A stretch of DNA of 64,000 bases from Synaphobranchus kaupii (GCA_029718625.1 CM056391.1:22383305-22447304), one strand, 5' to 3'; counted from the stretch's first letter, positions 45,301-58,639 are shown. A program made the numbers and translations. The notes: generated by a model from the letters alone, not told the origin.

Positions 45301-46460
45301 CAATGTCATAACATTGGCTTAAAAAATCAGCTGTTAGACAAGCATACTAGCTGATCGGTGTCACTTGTCATATTTCTCTAAGCTCCTAACCAGTTATATC
45401 GCATCTACAAATGCTTGTTGTTCTTTTGGATATAGTGCGGGCTAAATGAATGGGAAAGGAGCTTAATCTTGGCAGTCTGTGCAGCAAGGAGTCAATTTAT
45501 CTTATTTCTGTTTGTGAATGTATTGGATTTATCTGTTGTAATCTTTACGATAAAAATAGAATGCCTAATTGTTGATGCAGAAAGCAACCTGTGTGATAAC
45601 CTGAGAAATGGGCTGGTAATGTGCCAAAAAACTGCTGAAGAGTTCTCAGGTTTTCACCTTTGTGTTGCACCCCAGCAGGCTGCTTACCAGCAGCAAGTGT
45701 TGTTATTATTAAATCATGTTATTATTTCTATAGTGTAATAAAGTGTTACTCTTCCTAAATTTAATAGGTAATATGGATATGAAGGGTTTTGGCTTGGCTT
45801 CCATTTTCTGTAATCCTATTTGGTAGCTGGCCCAACAGTATTCATTTATTATTCCATTCAGTGGGTGACACAAAACCAGTGCATGGAGTAGTTAAACCAG
45901 ACTTGCCCTAACCACAGTATTGTGTTGTGCTGAAATAATTTAGTACATTTCCTAGACTTTGATAAGAAACACAGTCTGAGACAAGGCACAGCAATATCTA
46001 AAATGTGATAATAACACCCTTACTGTGGTTGTAGAGATGTAGTTTTTCCATGGCCGCCCATAGAGTGTTGTGTGGACAGGCACGTGTGTGAGTCTCACAA
46101 AATGCGTCTATTGTACACCAGCATCCAAGTGGACCTCATTTTATTGTTTAAAATAGAAACACAATGGTATGTCCTGCTGTCTGGTGGCACCTTTATAAAT
46201 GTACGGGTCAATTGGAGTTGGAATTGGTCACACTTCCTGTTTGTCTGCCGCTGGTGCTGGATGCCCCGCCCCCATGGGGCAAGCGCCAGGAGGTACTGTG
46301 TGTCAAGCTCCCGTCCTGCTGCAGGCGTTTGTGGCCCTCTGTCTGCGCACGCAGACCGCAGGCTACAACTCCCACCTTTCACATCCACATCTGCCACGGA
46401 TTTCCCACAGCCGTTCACGGTTTTCCTGCACAATGCTGAACACCGGCGCACTTAGGGCTT

Positions 46461-46623
46461 GATTTACTAAGACCTTTAGCGTGTGCAAAACCTTTTAGCA
46501 CACGCAGAACCAATAACATGACCAACGATTGGTCATGGTATTTGTTTTGCACCAATCATTGGTTGTGTTATTAGTTTTGCGTGCGCTAAAAGGTTTTGTA
46601 CACGCTATAGGTCTTAGTAAATC
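46461..46623. mobile_element. fold-back MITE, 163 bp
   Basis: The whole segment is an imperfect palindrome: GATTTACTAAGACCTTTAGC and GTGTGCAAAACCTTTTAGC at the left are mirrored by GCTAAAAGGTTTTGTACACG and ATAGGTCTTAGTAAATC at the right, with the axis near ATTGGTCATGG. I recall similar 'GGGCTTGATTTACTAAGACC' fold-back elements in fish genomes. Confidence 0.85.
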
Positions 46624-49211
46624 GTTCTCTTGCTTGGGCCGCAAAGTCCTTCCTTTCTTAGTAGGCTTTGAGTTTAGGGGCAGATTGTTGACTGGACGAT
46701 GTTTTCATTGCTGATGGGAAACGTGCAAAAACAAGTGGACAGGATGGAATCATTCTTGCTTGCCAAGAAAAAAAAAAGGCAACAATTTTAAAAGAAAAAC
46801 GCAAGTGAAAAACGGGAAAAAGCAGAAGTATTCCTGTGACTCTTTAGGTCCATCATGTTAATCATGTGACAGGACAACAATCACTGGAAGTAGGGCTTCC
46901 GTACCTCGACGGAAGTGCTCATGTTCATCCTTGCTTCTCTTGCTTCATGTTTTTAAAATTGTTTTTTTGTTTGGTATCATAGTCAGGGGGACAAAGCCAG
47001 CAGGACTGAGACGCAGGTCAACGCTGCACAAGACTTTGCCAAGCTACCTATTCGATCTGATCTGCTTTGAGGATTTATTGAGTTTTGGCTTTCTTTCTTT
47101 TTTTCAAGTGCAGGTAAAATGTCGAATTTAAAGCATTCGTAAACTGTCTCTCATGGGTTTTGATATCATGTCCACAGTCATTCAGCTGGTACCCCGTGTT
47201 CCCTTTGCATTGAAATTGCAGGCGTACCGACAGCCAGGATGAATATGCCGTTGACACTTCGGGAGTTAGTTTGTGCACGTCGAGCACTTTGTATGACCCC
47301 TTATCACTCAGTGTCTCAGCGATGCCACCCTCGGTTACGCATTGCAGCCGGAATATTTATGCCCCCTCTCCGCTGCAGAGCTGGAACCAGGCTAGCACAA
47401 GCCATAATTGAAGTTGGATGGATCAAGGTACCATGATTGATTTTGTCCATCGCAGTGTGTGCATAATCGGAACAGTAGCACGTCAGGTCACACCGAATGC
47501 AGGTATGCGCCAGATCTACATGTCGACAAATTATTACATGTTACGACTGTCCTGCTGTGATGAAGGGCGGCTTTGTGCTTTCTCCTTGTCCTTTGTTGTT
47601 TCCTGTGTGGATCAACTCAAGCCTAAATGTATTATGTATTTGTACAGCGCCTTTTTCAAAGAATTTGGAATGGAAGCAGCGTTTCGACTTGACGAGGACA
47701 AGAATCAAAACGAGTCCGTATGACAAAAATGATAGAGTTCAACTAGGAGCCATCTTGGTTCAAGCTTTACAGCAAAAAATGGCGTCACATTACATTTGAC
47801 TTTGCAGGATAGTTTGTTTCTTGGATTTCTCATAATACTTATTGTTTTACTGCACGTATTAATTTAAATGGCACCCCAATGGTTTGCATTGAATCATTTC
47901 TGCTGTTCTGTAAAATACATTATCTGTACTCTTGCTTTGCCTTATTAGACTACTCCCCTACACATTTCATGACATGATCAAGTTTCCTTTTTTTTTGAAC
48001 CAATGGAATAAGGTACAACTTGTGCTCTATTAAATGTAAAATCAGCAGTTGCTTTATTTTGCCTTTGCATTGCCTTGCTTGAAAGGGAATTTATCCTGCA
48101 CTGTCCTGTGCTATTTAATTGTACTACCCTCTTTTCAGGTAAAGGGCATAACTTTGAAGATCAGTTGGTAGTACTACAGTTACGATGCCACAAATATGAA
48201 TATGAAATATGTGATATGAAAATTATGGATTGAATATTCAAGGGCAAAGTGCTGTAATAGTGAATTAACAGGAATTTAGCATTTCAAACTCAGTGACCGT
48301 CCCATCTTTGTAATGTAATAAATGTAACATTATTCAAGTATAAAAGAGCTCTCCTGTGTTTTTACCCTGTGTCCCTTCTCTTTTTCTGCAAATCTGAAAA
48401 TGAACGTCACGCTCCAATTAAATTTACCATCGAGTTGTCATTTCAAGTCTAATATACTAATGCCATATTTCAAAGAACACTTCAAGTTCTCTCAAAGTTT
48501 TCTGCCTGTGAAAATGTTACTGAAATGAGGTATCACTGCTGAGAGTCCCGCTGTGTTGACTTGCTTCCATATGCCATTATGTGTACGCTTGCTTTAGGGT
48601 TATTTGAGCATTAGGTCATCAATTCAAAGTATTTTTTAAAAGAGACTAGGTGTGAGCGGCAGAGAAATTGCACTACTATAACTGCCTTATTTGTAAAGAA
48701 GTACTGTTATGCAGAAAAATACCAAAGCTTTTTTATCTAGGTTTGACTCTGTCTGCAGTTTACATTAGGCTCTCTCAAAGAATTTTGCCATTGACATTCT
48801 TCAGAAGAGAGATGAGGAAAACACAGTCACGTGTTCTGTTGCTGTTACCTACAAAAAGCCAATTTGCAATTCCTGCATGTGTTTTGGTTGTGATTTACAG
48901 ACGCACGTTTTGTAATTGTTTTATATTTCAGGTTCATCGCCGATTTCCCCCGTTAGCCTGTGTTTATTTACAATATCAGGGTGTACTTGATCTGAATTTA
49001 GTTTTTTTAAATGCAAATCGTTGGATAATGATTCCCCAGCACATTAGTGAGATGTTATTATTTATATTCTATTATTATCTTGGAGGAAACACAAGTCACA
49101 ATAATCATTGCAGAACAAATAATGAATAAACAGCATCACTGCCTAACATGTATAGGTGAATTATTTACGATAGCTGGAGTGTGGAGTGGTTTTTCAGTAC
49201 TTACTTGATTC

Positions 49212-49747
49212 TACACTGCCTGGCCAAAAAAAAGTCGCACACTAATATTTAGTTGGACCGCCTTTAGCTTTGATTACGGCACACATTCGTCGTGGCATTG
49301 TTTTGACAAACGTCACAACATTTATTTCCATCCAGAGTTTCATTCATTTTTGGGCCGAGATCTTGTATTGACGACGGGAGAGTCGCAACACTCCGTAAAG
49401 TGTTCTCCAGCACATCCCAAAGACTTTCAATGGGGTTAAGGTCAGGACTCTGGTGGCCAATTCATGTGTGAAAATGATTCCTCATGCTCCCTTAACCACT
49501 CTTTCACAATTTGAGCCCAATGAATCTTGGCATTGACGTCCTGGAATATGCCCGTTGATGGGATAACCTGGTCATTCAGTACATTCAGGTACTCAGCTGA
49601 CTTCATTTTATTGCTGCATAACGTTGCTGAGCCTAGACCTGACCAATAGAAGCAACCCCAGATCATAACACTGCCTCCAGAGGCTTGTACAGTGGGCGCT
49701 ATGCATGACGGGTGCAACGGCGACTTTGTTTTTGGCCAGGTAGTGTA
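49212..49747 (-). mobile_element. Tc1/mariner-like deletion derivative (536 bp)
   Basis: It starts TACACTGCCTGGCCAAAAAA and ends TTTTTGGCCAGGTAGTGTA, inverted repeats with TA at both outer ends. The minus strand keeps a catalytic fragment, [20 protein letters not shown] and [20 protein letters not shown]; the second catalytic Asp position reads FQDVNAKIH, altered from the usual QDDN. N-terminal domain absent. Confidence 0.88.
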
Positions 49748-50314
49748 TAAAGAAAATTGTGAATATTGAATTATTTTATGCTTCTTTGCCAGGTGGGTGA
49801 TGAGCAATAATAAATGACACAAAACAGTGAAGGTAAAGAGAACGCTGAATGATTGTGCCGTCAGTAGATACTTTCAGTGGACTAGCCTTTCCTTTGAGTA
49901 AGGCACACAGCCAATTTTGTTTTCTGCAGTGAGAATTTGATGGACACTCAGTACTGCTTCCTGCTTCAGTCTGGTTACTTTTTCATCTATATTTTGGGAT
50001 TATTCAGTGGTGTTTCATGTGCTCATTCATTATTAATGAGCAGGTAAAAAATCAGCATGAATTAGCATGATTCCACATTATTCATCAGGGACTTGGAAAG
50101 AGGTTACAAGTCTTTTTTTAAATTTTATTTTGGAAAATGGTCTTAAAGAACCAGGGTAAAGAATTCAGCACGCATTTTCAGATAATTTCTCACTGGAAAA
50201 CAAAGAGAAAACTGGCATATATAGCACAATATGTGACGATTTAAAAGGTGACAAAACTCCACTTGAGCACAGCTTATCTTCAAAGCGTTTTCAATGGATT
50301 TGCGAATTTTCTGT

Positions 50315-50315
50315 T

Positions 50316-50350
<35 letters not shown>

Positions 50351-50352
50351 TT
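50315..50352. repeat. (TTTA)n microsatellite
   Basis: About nine TTTA units in the TCF12 intron. Confidence 0.95.
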
Positions 50353-51338
50353 GTTTAAAACTGCCTTTGAAGCGAGCATTTATTTTCTAATGAATTATTT
50401 CAAAGCAGATGCAATATTTATAACCTCAGCGGCAGGGTCTTAAACACTTCTTTTGCAAGACCAACCGAAACGCTTTTCTCAGGAAGCAGCAAGCTCTCAG
50501 GAAACCTCTCGCTTCTTTCTCCATCTTTGTTGATTTGGGTTCACTTAGGCTCTGATTGTTGAGGGCGTGCTTATGCAAATCTGCATTAGAGCTGATGGCC
50601 TCATTGCTTGCGGAACGCATTTCCTTTGCGGAGTTCCAAGATGAGCATGTGATTAATGACAGTTTAAATACTACACAGATGTAGCAGTAGAGATCCCAAA
50701 TCCCAAAATTCATTGAAATTCAGAGAAATATTATTTATATGTTCATGTGTACGTGCATATATGTGTGTGTGTATGTGTGTGTGTGTGTGTGTGTGTATGT
50801 AAATGTCTGTGTGAATTTATTATTATTTTTCGGGGTGGGCAGAACTTTCCATTCCACCCCTTTGTTAAATAGTCGTCCTTTGATTTGTGAAGCCTGTATA
50901 CGCTGTGCAAGGTATGTCTCTTTCTTCCAGAGACGGCTGTTTATTTTTAGATAACCTGCAGCCTCGCTCTAAGGACCATGGGCTGCTCAGGTCTGTGATG
51001 CGTTGAAATCCCGCTAGTTGAAATCAGTGCCTTCTTCTGGCACAAGGCCTCCGCTACCACAGGGAGGATTCAGTCGGAGTTTGGACAGCTTTCATTTCTG
51101 TATCACAGGTCATCGCCCAACTTGGTTACAGACGATCGTGCCGTTGCCATAGTGATGGAGGTCCTTTTGAAGGCAGGTTACTTGGCACATCTTTTTACAT
51201 CTCTTCACGGTTCCACCAAGAGGTTAGAGCGTCAGGACGGCGCGGTTAAATCTTTCCGCCAAAAATGATAAAGGTTAGACATAATGGCAAGCACATCATT
51301 GCGCTGTTCCCTTCCGCCAGGGCATGTGAAGGAGTTCT

Positions 51339-51440
51339 CCCTTATGGAAATGTAATATACTGCAGTATATTTTAAATATATTGTGAAGATAATTTTTATA
51401 TATTTACAATATACTGCAGTATATGCTTTTTCCATAGGGG
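51339..51440 (-). mobile_element. 102-bp palindromic MITE, copy 2
   Basis: CCCTTATGGAAATGTAATAT at the left and TTTTTCCATAGGGG at the right; as a whole this is the near-exact reverse complement of 30755-30856. Confidence 0.85.
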
Positions 51441-52261
51441 CTGTTTCTCTGTTTAAATTGTAAAAAGAAACAAAATTTAGTTTGATATCTAAAAAGTTAT
51501 TATATATTGATTTAAACAAAACCTGACATTTTAAAGGTTGACTGGATACCTAGAAGCGTTTAATTCCGTAAATATATTCACCATAGTTTTTTAAATGTAC
51601 ATTTTATTAGTTTTGTTTACTGGGCATTATATGGTGAATGAGGGCTCCTGAACATAAACATAAATTATATTGTGTGTTTTGTCCTTGATGGGAGCCAGGA
51701 AAGCTTTGCCTTGGCACAGAATGAACAAATCCTTTTAGGCTCTATGGAGCAACCCTTTGAAGAAAGGCTGAGGTAGTCTTAACTTCCACATGTGAGTGTA
51801 CTACTGGTGAGACCGTGTGCTCGGCTGTTTGTTCAGGTTGGGGTTTTGCGGTTGGAAGAGGTGGCGAGTGTAGCGGGACCCCTGAGGGGAAGGCAGCACA
51901 CGCGTAGTGTTCATGAGCACTCAAACAAGCCAAGCGTAACACCTGCAGGCGGCTGCAGCCGTGATTTGTGATGTGTGAGTGGTCTGTGAGTTATTTCAGT
52001 GTTGAAGAGTAGAGTTTGCATCTGTAAGTAAATTAGATTTTGAAAGGAATTTAGGAATGTAGCTATGGACATGGGAGAATATGACTTAAATCGTATTATT
52101 GAGTCTGGAACACACTTCGTGTTTAGTATCCTGATTTAGGTATCCGTGACTTGGCTCCATTTGTGGAAATAGGTAATTACTTCTGCAAGCACCTATGGAT
52201 TACATACAACCTACAGTGATATTTATAACTTGGCAGGAGGTATTGATCATTAGAATGTACA

Positions 52262-52560
52262 GACGGGTGACAAATTAAAGGAAAAAACGGCTACAGTAAG
52301 GGGGTCCGATGGCTCTGTTATGCTGGGGGGGCATTGTTTGGGTCCACTTGTCCCCTTAGAGGGAAGGGTCACTGCAGATCAATACAAAGTTATTCTGAGT
52401 GATCACCTTTATTCTATGATGAACCGATTATATCCTGATGGGAGTGGTCTCTTCCAGGATGACAATACCCCCATCCACAGGGCACAAAGGGTCACTGAAC
52501 GGTTTGGTGAGTATCCTCCATTGTCCAATAGCAGTGCAATGAGGACAGTCCAAAGTTCAG
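52262..52560 (+). pseudogene. Tc1-like transposase fragment
   Basis: The plus strand encodes MLGGHCLGPLVPLEGRVTAD, YKVILSDHLYSMMNRLYPDG and GLFQDDNTPIHRAQRVTERF, the part of a Tc1-like transposase around the second catalytic Asp (FQDDN). Termini and the rest of the transposase are not visible. It is a different Tc1 family from the other copies in the window. Confidence 0.75.
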
Positions 52561-54059
52561 TATAATACTTTTTAATTTCTTCCATAAATGGTCACGAGGC
52601 CCTTGCTCTTGTGTGATGGGTATTTTGTTGGCAGGCAGAAAAGGGAAATATTGTCAATGGAATACTGAAATATTGCGAAGGTTTATTGCGCATGGAATGT
52701 CAGGCACCTCGTTACTAATATTCTTGAAAAATGTGTTTGTGAAAGGAGCTCACATTTTCTGCTATACTTAATATAGTTCAGTTTTTTCTGAAATATGTGC
52801 GCGAGAAGAAAATGTGTAAGAATATTCTGTTTCGAAAGTGACATATGACCCAGAATGGAAAAGTGCCCAAATTGACTTGTCTTTGCCGTGAGTATTCCGA
52901 ATACACATTGACAGGACTTTTTGTAGCCTACCGGTTGTTATCTTGCCTGTGGCAAAATTGTAATCATCAACATTATGCTAGCAGCCCTGTCTGAAAAGAT
53001 TTAGCGCTGAAGGGTTTCAGAAGGAAAGTCTTTGACGCAAGACTTTGTGTTTTTAATGACCCCCCCCCCCCCTCATTTTTACGCATTCCAAATGATCTGT
53101 GGCAGATGTGCGCGTTCTGTGGACTCCAAATTGAATGTAATAATCTATTAATGGGTTTTTAAGATCAACTTTCTCTGTCAAGATCATTATAATGTACTTA
53201 GAATTGTGCTGGAGCATAATCTGTCAGATTAATACATGTTTTCTCTAAAGATTCTGAATTTTGTAACATTGCTGTAACTGGTGAAATGGCGTCTTCCTGT
53301 GAGCGCTCAGTGGTGCGCAGTTCGGTTCCCTGGTTTTGTTTCCGTTTCATCACACCGTTGACTTGTTCACCCCCCGCCCTCCGGCCCATAGATAATCAGT
53401 GGGATTAAGGTGGAGTCGGATGAATTTGTTCATCAGAATTTAATTTTAAATGATCTGTAAAGGGCTCGGCTTCTATTTATCTTGTTCCAGTTGCCACTGA
53501 TTACTGAACATACTCTGTACAAAACATCAAAGCGGCATTCTTGAAATAAACACAGATGTTTCAAAAAAAGCTGATTTAATTGATTATATATGGACTTTAC
53601 AAACTCCTCTGTCATAACAGCAACCTGCCTGTAATGCAATAAACAGTAAGGGACAGATGAGAATGCTAGCTTTATCACACTTTCAGGCTCCCTGTTAATG
53701 CAATATTAGGGTCTGCCTGCCATTGGATGTGGGGCAGGAGGTGGAGCCCCAGTGTGGTTTGGTGGGCGTCGGTCACATGTGCCTGTCTAACGCAGGAGTC
53801 TAGAGCACAAGGCCAGAACACGTGGGCTAGTGTACTTCCCTGTGACAACTAATTACTGCACCTGCCCTCCCAGGATGGTCCAGGGGGTCAAGGGTCACAG
53901 GTCGGAGGTCAGCCTAGCCTAAAGTCTATGTGCGACGCACACGGCCGAGCTCCTCATCTGGTGGCTGAGGGCCTGCAAGCAGCTGATTTTAGAGCGGAGG
54001 TAACAAAGGCCATATCTGTTTCTGGTTTTCAACCTCTGGCTTGAATTACTTGATTAGCC

Positions 54060-54285
54060 CTAACATTTACACCATCTGCCATTTTAGCTACATTTCTTCA
54101 TAAGACTGTTCCAGACTGTTCTTGTGTCCCTATATGCAACGTTTTACTGTGATATCATCTAGGAGTAAACCAGTGTTGGTGTATACAGTCAATTAGCTAA
54201 TTTATTCAGGGTAATTGGTGGAAATAAGAACCTTTATGCATGCCGGCCCTCAAGGACCGGAATTGCCCACCCCTGTTTTAGTGGA
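54060..54285. repeat. dispersed repeat, 3' end type CACCCCTG
   Basis: The segment ends in CCGGCCCTCAAGGACCGGAA then TTGCCCACCCCTG, which I recognise as the common end of dispersed fish repeats (GGCCCTCGAGGACCGGAGTTGGACACCCCTG). The other end is not identified, so the left coordinate is approximate. Confidence 0.45.
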
Positions 54286-54523
54286 ATTTATAGCTGCCTT
54301 TTCCCAATCTCTTGCTCATCCGTTTCCCAGCGAGACGGGCCTCAGCCGGTCTCTGCGGGGTTGCAGGTGCTGTCGTCGTCCCGCTGAGACAGGGACAGCC
54401 ACCAGCCCGTTTGACCTGAAGCCCGCCGCGCTCAAAGAGTCCCGCTGGGCGTCCTTCACAAACATGCTCACGCTGCAAAACCCAAAAGGTTCAAACGAAA
54501 ACAAAGCAAATCACAATTTCACG

Positions 54524-55650
54524 TTGAAACGAGTCCGCTGGTCAGTCGCATTGAAACTAGTCCCCTGGTCAGTCGCATTGAAACTAGTCCCCTGGTCAGT
54601 CGAATTGAAACGAGTCCGCTGGTCAGTCGCATTGAAACTAGTCCCCTGGTCAGTCGCATTGAAACGAGTCCGCCGGTCAGTCGAATTGAAACGAGTCCGC
54701 TGGTCAGTCGCATTGAAACTAGTCCCCTGGGCAGTCGCATTGAAACTAGTCCCCTGGTCAGTCGCATTGAAACTAGTCCCCTGGTCAGTCACATTGAAAC
54801 GAGTCTGCAGGTCAGTCGCATTGAAACGAGTCCGCCCATCAGTCGCGTTGAAACGAGTCCGCCCGTCAGTCGTGTTGAAACGAGTCCGCCCGTCAGTCGC
54901 GTTGAAACGAGTCCGCTTGTCAGTCGCATTGAAACTAGTCCGCCCATCAGTCGCGTTGAAACGAGTCCGCCCGTCAGTCGTGTTGAAACGAGTCCGCCCG
55001 TCAGTCGCGTTGAAACGAGTCTGCTTGTCAGTCGCATTGAAACTAGTCCCCTGGCCAGACGCATTGAAACGAGTCCGCAGGTCAGTCGCGTTGAAACGAG
55101 TCCATCCGTCAGTCGCGTTGAAACGAGTACGCCCGTCAGTCGCGTTGAAACGAGTCCACTTGTCAGTCGCATTGAAATGAGTCCGCTTGTCAGATGCATT
55201 GAAACGAGTCCGCAGGTCAGTCGTGTTGAAACGAGTCCGCCCGTCAATTGCGTTGAAACGAGTCCGCCCGTCAGTCGCATTGAAACGAGTCCGCAGGTCA
55301 GTCGCATTGAAACAAGTCCGCCCGTCAGTCGCATTGAAACGAGTCCGCACATCAGTCGCATTGAAACAAGTCCGCCCGTCAGTCGCATTAAAACAAGTCC
55401 ACAGGTCAGTCACATTAAAACGAGTCCGCAGGTCAGTCACATTAAAACGAGTCCGCCCGTCAGTCACATTGAAACGAGTCCGCCCGTCAGTCACATTGAA
55501 ACGAGTCCGCCCGTCAGTCGCATTGAAACGAGTCTGCAGGTCAGTCGCATTGAAATGTGTCTGCCCGTCAGTCGCATTGAAACGAGTCCGCTCGTCAGTC
55601 GCATTGAAACGAGTCCGCCCGTCAGTCGCATTGAAACGAGTCCGCTGGTC
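54524..55650. repeat. 27-bp minisatellite, ~41 copies, in TCF12 intron
   Basis: The unit is GCATTGAAACGAGTCCGCCC followed by GTCAGTC. Each full unit has four CpGs, so the array is a CpG-dense block of about 1.1 kb. Because 27 is a multiple of 3, frames stay open: ALKRVRPSV and SRIETSPPV repeats on plus, TDGRTRFNA and MRLTGGLVS repeats on minus. Subtypes cluster: a CCCCTGG variant dominates 54550-54790, and a four-unit block (108 bp) is duplicated in tandem near 54825-55045. Not a gene. Confidence 0.95.
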
Positions 55651-57501
55651 AGTCTGGGCCCAAGATCTTCATTCACCGTCCGCACACCTGTGGAGGCAGA
55701 GGGCAGAGTCCCCTGAGACCAGCGGTTATCTTTACTCTACGTGCAGGCCACGTACCTGCCCCTTTGGAATGAGTAGGAGTCAAACATGGGCGTTTTATTT
55801 ACCCGTGTCATCAGGAGCGCTTCGGTTTACGTGCAGCCTGCAGTCACCCCCTCGACCGCCGGCGCTCGTTACGCGGTTTTATCAGCGCCAGCTCTCTGCC
55901 AGCTCGTCTGTTTGCGTTTCCTCTCCGGCCAAGTTTTATTTGTCTTGGGAGATAAGCGGCGCGATAAGAAAAAAGCACAGCTGGGTCACTCCAAGCAGGT
56001 GTGAGGCAGTGCTAAAGGCTTCAGTCCAGGTGCTCAGCTCATCAAATGTTATTCAGTTATTGGCTCCCATGTCCAAACTCCCCGTTTTCTGCTGTCTCCA
56101 CTTGGAAGTTTTCCTTACCAACCTTTGTTTGTTAGGACAATTTAACACTGGGACACCGTGTATGCGTCTGCTCACACATGCATGCACATGTTAATTGCAT
56201 GAAGCGTACTGATATACGTCAAAGCAGACATTTTTTTTACGTTTGCAAAGACTCTTTCGTTCTCCGGTTCTCAAGTGTTACCAGCCAGTTTGTGAGTCAG
56301 ACCGAGCGCGCCAGCACGCGTTTATCAGGATTTACATTTGAGATGTAGAAAACGCTGATGAGTAGAAGTCATTGTTCGGTAGGCCTAATCCAGCATTAGT
56401 AGCCAGGACCAGCCTCTCCTGTGTATAGGGACATTTGCCACTGCATAATGTGGTTTGTTATTTTTAGGGCCGGGGTCTGGAACGTGTATTTTTTTTTCTA
56501 TGCTGCGCAAAACACCAATCAATTCGAACTTCAATCTCTTCTCTGAAAAGGACTTGGGGATTAAGTATGTGCCACTGATTTATTCCTAGCTTTTAATTTG
56601 TCTTTTGAAGGATTTAGAACAATATATTACAGGCAACGAGCCCTTGTTAAATCTTGGTCTTTTCTAAAGCCATCAACTTCGCATTCATGTAACCCCCATT
56701 TTTCGGTTACCATGGTTATAATTATGAGAAACAGGAGGATTTTCTCTCTGCTTTCATGATGTCATCACACAGGGTAGAGGACTGGACTGCCTTCACAGGG
56801 CACTGAATAGACATTTGCTTATCTGTGTTTGCGCTGTGATATTTACATTTTAATTGTGCATTAAAATCCACCTTTGTGCTTGTTAACAAGGGCAATGCCA
56901 TAATAGCCTATAAGCTACAGAGGAAGGAATGGAAATACAGCAACTAATGGTGGCCATAAATGTAAAACCCTAGCGACTGTTTCCTGCTCTCCTGTCTAAA
57001 CTGACTTACCGCCAAGCATCGTAAGATGGCTATTGTACTTCTGGCTGTTGGTGCTTTTGGTAGTGCAGGGGAGGGATGACTGGACGATGAAATGTGTATG
57101 TGCGCGTGCTTGTGTGTGGTGAGTAGCTGGGGTGTTTTCACAGGAGAAGAAGGGCGATGTCGAGCTTGCGGCGTGGCCAGGGCGCCGGTTAGCGGGCGCG
57201 CCTTCCCCTGGGTGCCCACACGGAGGGCCAGATGGGCCGCCCAAGGGCACCGCTAATGCGCCCGTGATGGAACGTCAGTCACCTCGTTATTAATATTCTT
57301 CCGTTATTTCATTAATTTGGAATGTTTTCGTTTTTTTTTCCGAAAGTTACAGTTGAAGGACGGAGCTTGCAGGTCTTTCGCCGGGCTGCAGCCGGTGTGT
57401 CTCTTTCCTCTGGAACGTTCCTCCGCCATCGCCACAGCGCCCTGGCGATGACAGCTCCATGACTGGGTCGGGCAGCAGAGGAAAATGAGGAAGGCCAGAC
57501 T

Positions 57502-57584
57502 CTTTTTTTTTTTTTTTTTGGGTGGGGCGGGGGGGGGGGGGGGCGGGGGGGGGGGGGGGGGGGGGGGTGTGGGGGGAGGAGGGG
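57502..57584. repeat. poly(T)-poly(G) tract
   Basis: Eighteen T followed by G runs with few interruptions (GGGTGGGGCGGGG and longer). G-quadruplex-capable and error-prone for sequencing, so its length in the assembly is uncertain. Confidence 0.9.
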
Positions 57585-58639
57585 TGACGCACGTGTGCAT
57601 CTGTGCAAGCGCGTGTGGACCTGCAGCATTCGCAATTATCCTATCAGCTTTATTAGCAGCTGGTGATTGTGAATATCAGAGTCATTCAGATTTATCAGGG
57701 TATCACCGGGCGTGGTGCTGTGTATCTGTGTATTGTGTCACATGGTGTTATGATAAGCAGGCATGCAGTGGCCAAGGTTTTTTTCCATATGAATCATTGC
57801 AGTGAGGCTGTAAAGGAAATGGTAGTGTCTCGGCCAACAGCTGAACGAGTGGCCGTGTTATTGTTGGATCAGTCACCGATGTAACAAACTCCGGTGCTGA
57901 TTATAAATGCCTGCGATTGTGGTGTCAGGCTTGTTGCTCTCTCCTCATTTCTTACAGTGCATATTGAAATTTCTTTGTGATGAGGTGGATGTCAGAATGT
58001 CTTAGCTTGGCTAAAACACAAGTCAAGTATTAGAGTAATGGAGTATGATTTGCACCTTCTAGCCTGAAAGTTACAGGTTTTAAACCTTTAAGGACCTTGT
58101 GAAATCAAAGCCTAATAGCAACCTGTGCTTCATATCATATTTATTTTCTTTGCTTCCTTATTTATAAAATACCTTTAAAAAAATGTTTTGATTTTGACTG
58201 CAAAAAAGTTGCAGGAGGCATTTTCATCCTTCAAATCCTTGAAAAATATGCATGTTAGATATAATTCATTATACAATTACCATTACTGTCAAGCTTACAA
58301 ATAATAATGCCAGTATCAGCATACTACACTAATGAATCAAGCAAGATTATCATGTCGACTAGATGGAGAATAAGACTATGTTTGTAATGGCAAATTATAG
58401 TGACGAGGTGAACGGGATGGCCTTGCCTTGAATTGTGAATGTGTATTGTGTCTTTGGTGATGCGTTTGGGTGGTTCTTCCTGGTAGGTCACCATTGCATG
58501 ACATGACGGCGAGAGGAGAGGAACTTGGAGCAACTTCTACTTTTTGCGCACAGTACAATAACCCCAAGCTGTGCTCCGGGGCCCGCCTTGTTTGTAAGGC
58601 CTCTTTGATGTGTTTTTGTAACGCATTCAAATGTACAGC

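Noticed and set aside
47239..47436. Possible extra TCF12 exon starting MNMPLTLREL
   Set aside because: There is no similarity to known TCF12 alternative N-termini as I remember them (HEB-Alt begins differently), and no acceptor/donor pair fits. It may be conserved non-coding DNA at most.
54511..55494. 327-codon minus-strand frame with TDGRTRFNA repeats, and plus-strand ALKRVRPSV frames
   Set aside because: All are translations of the 27-bp minisatellite. Several strands and frames are open at once, and there is no splice or start context.
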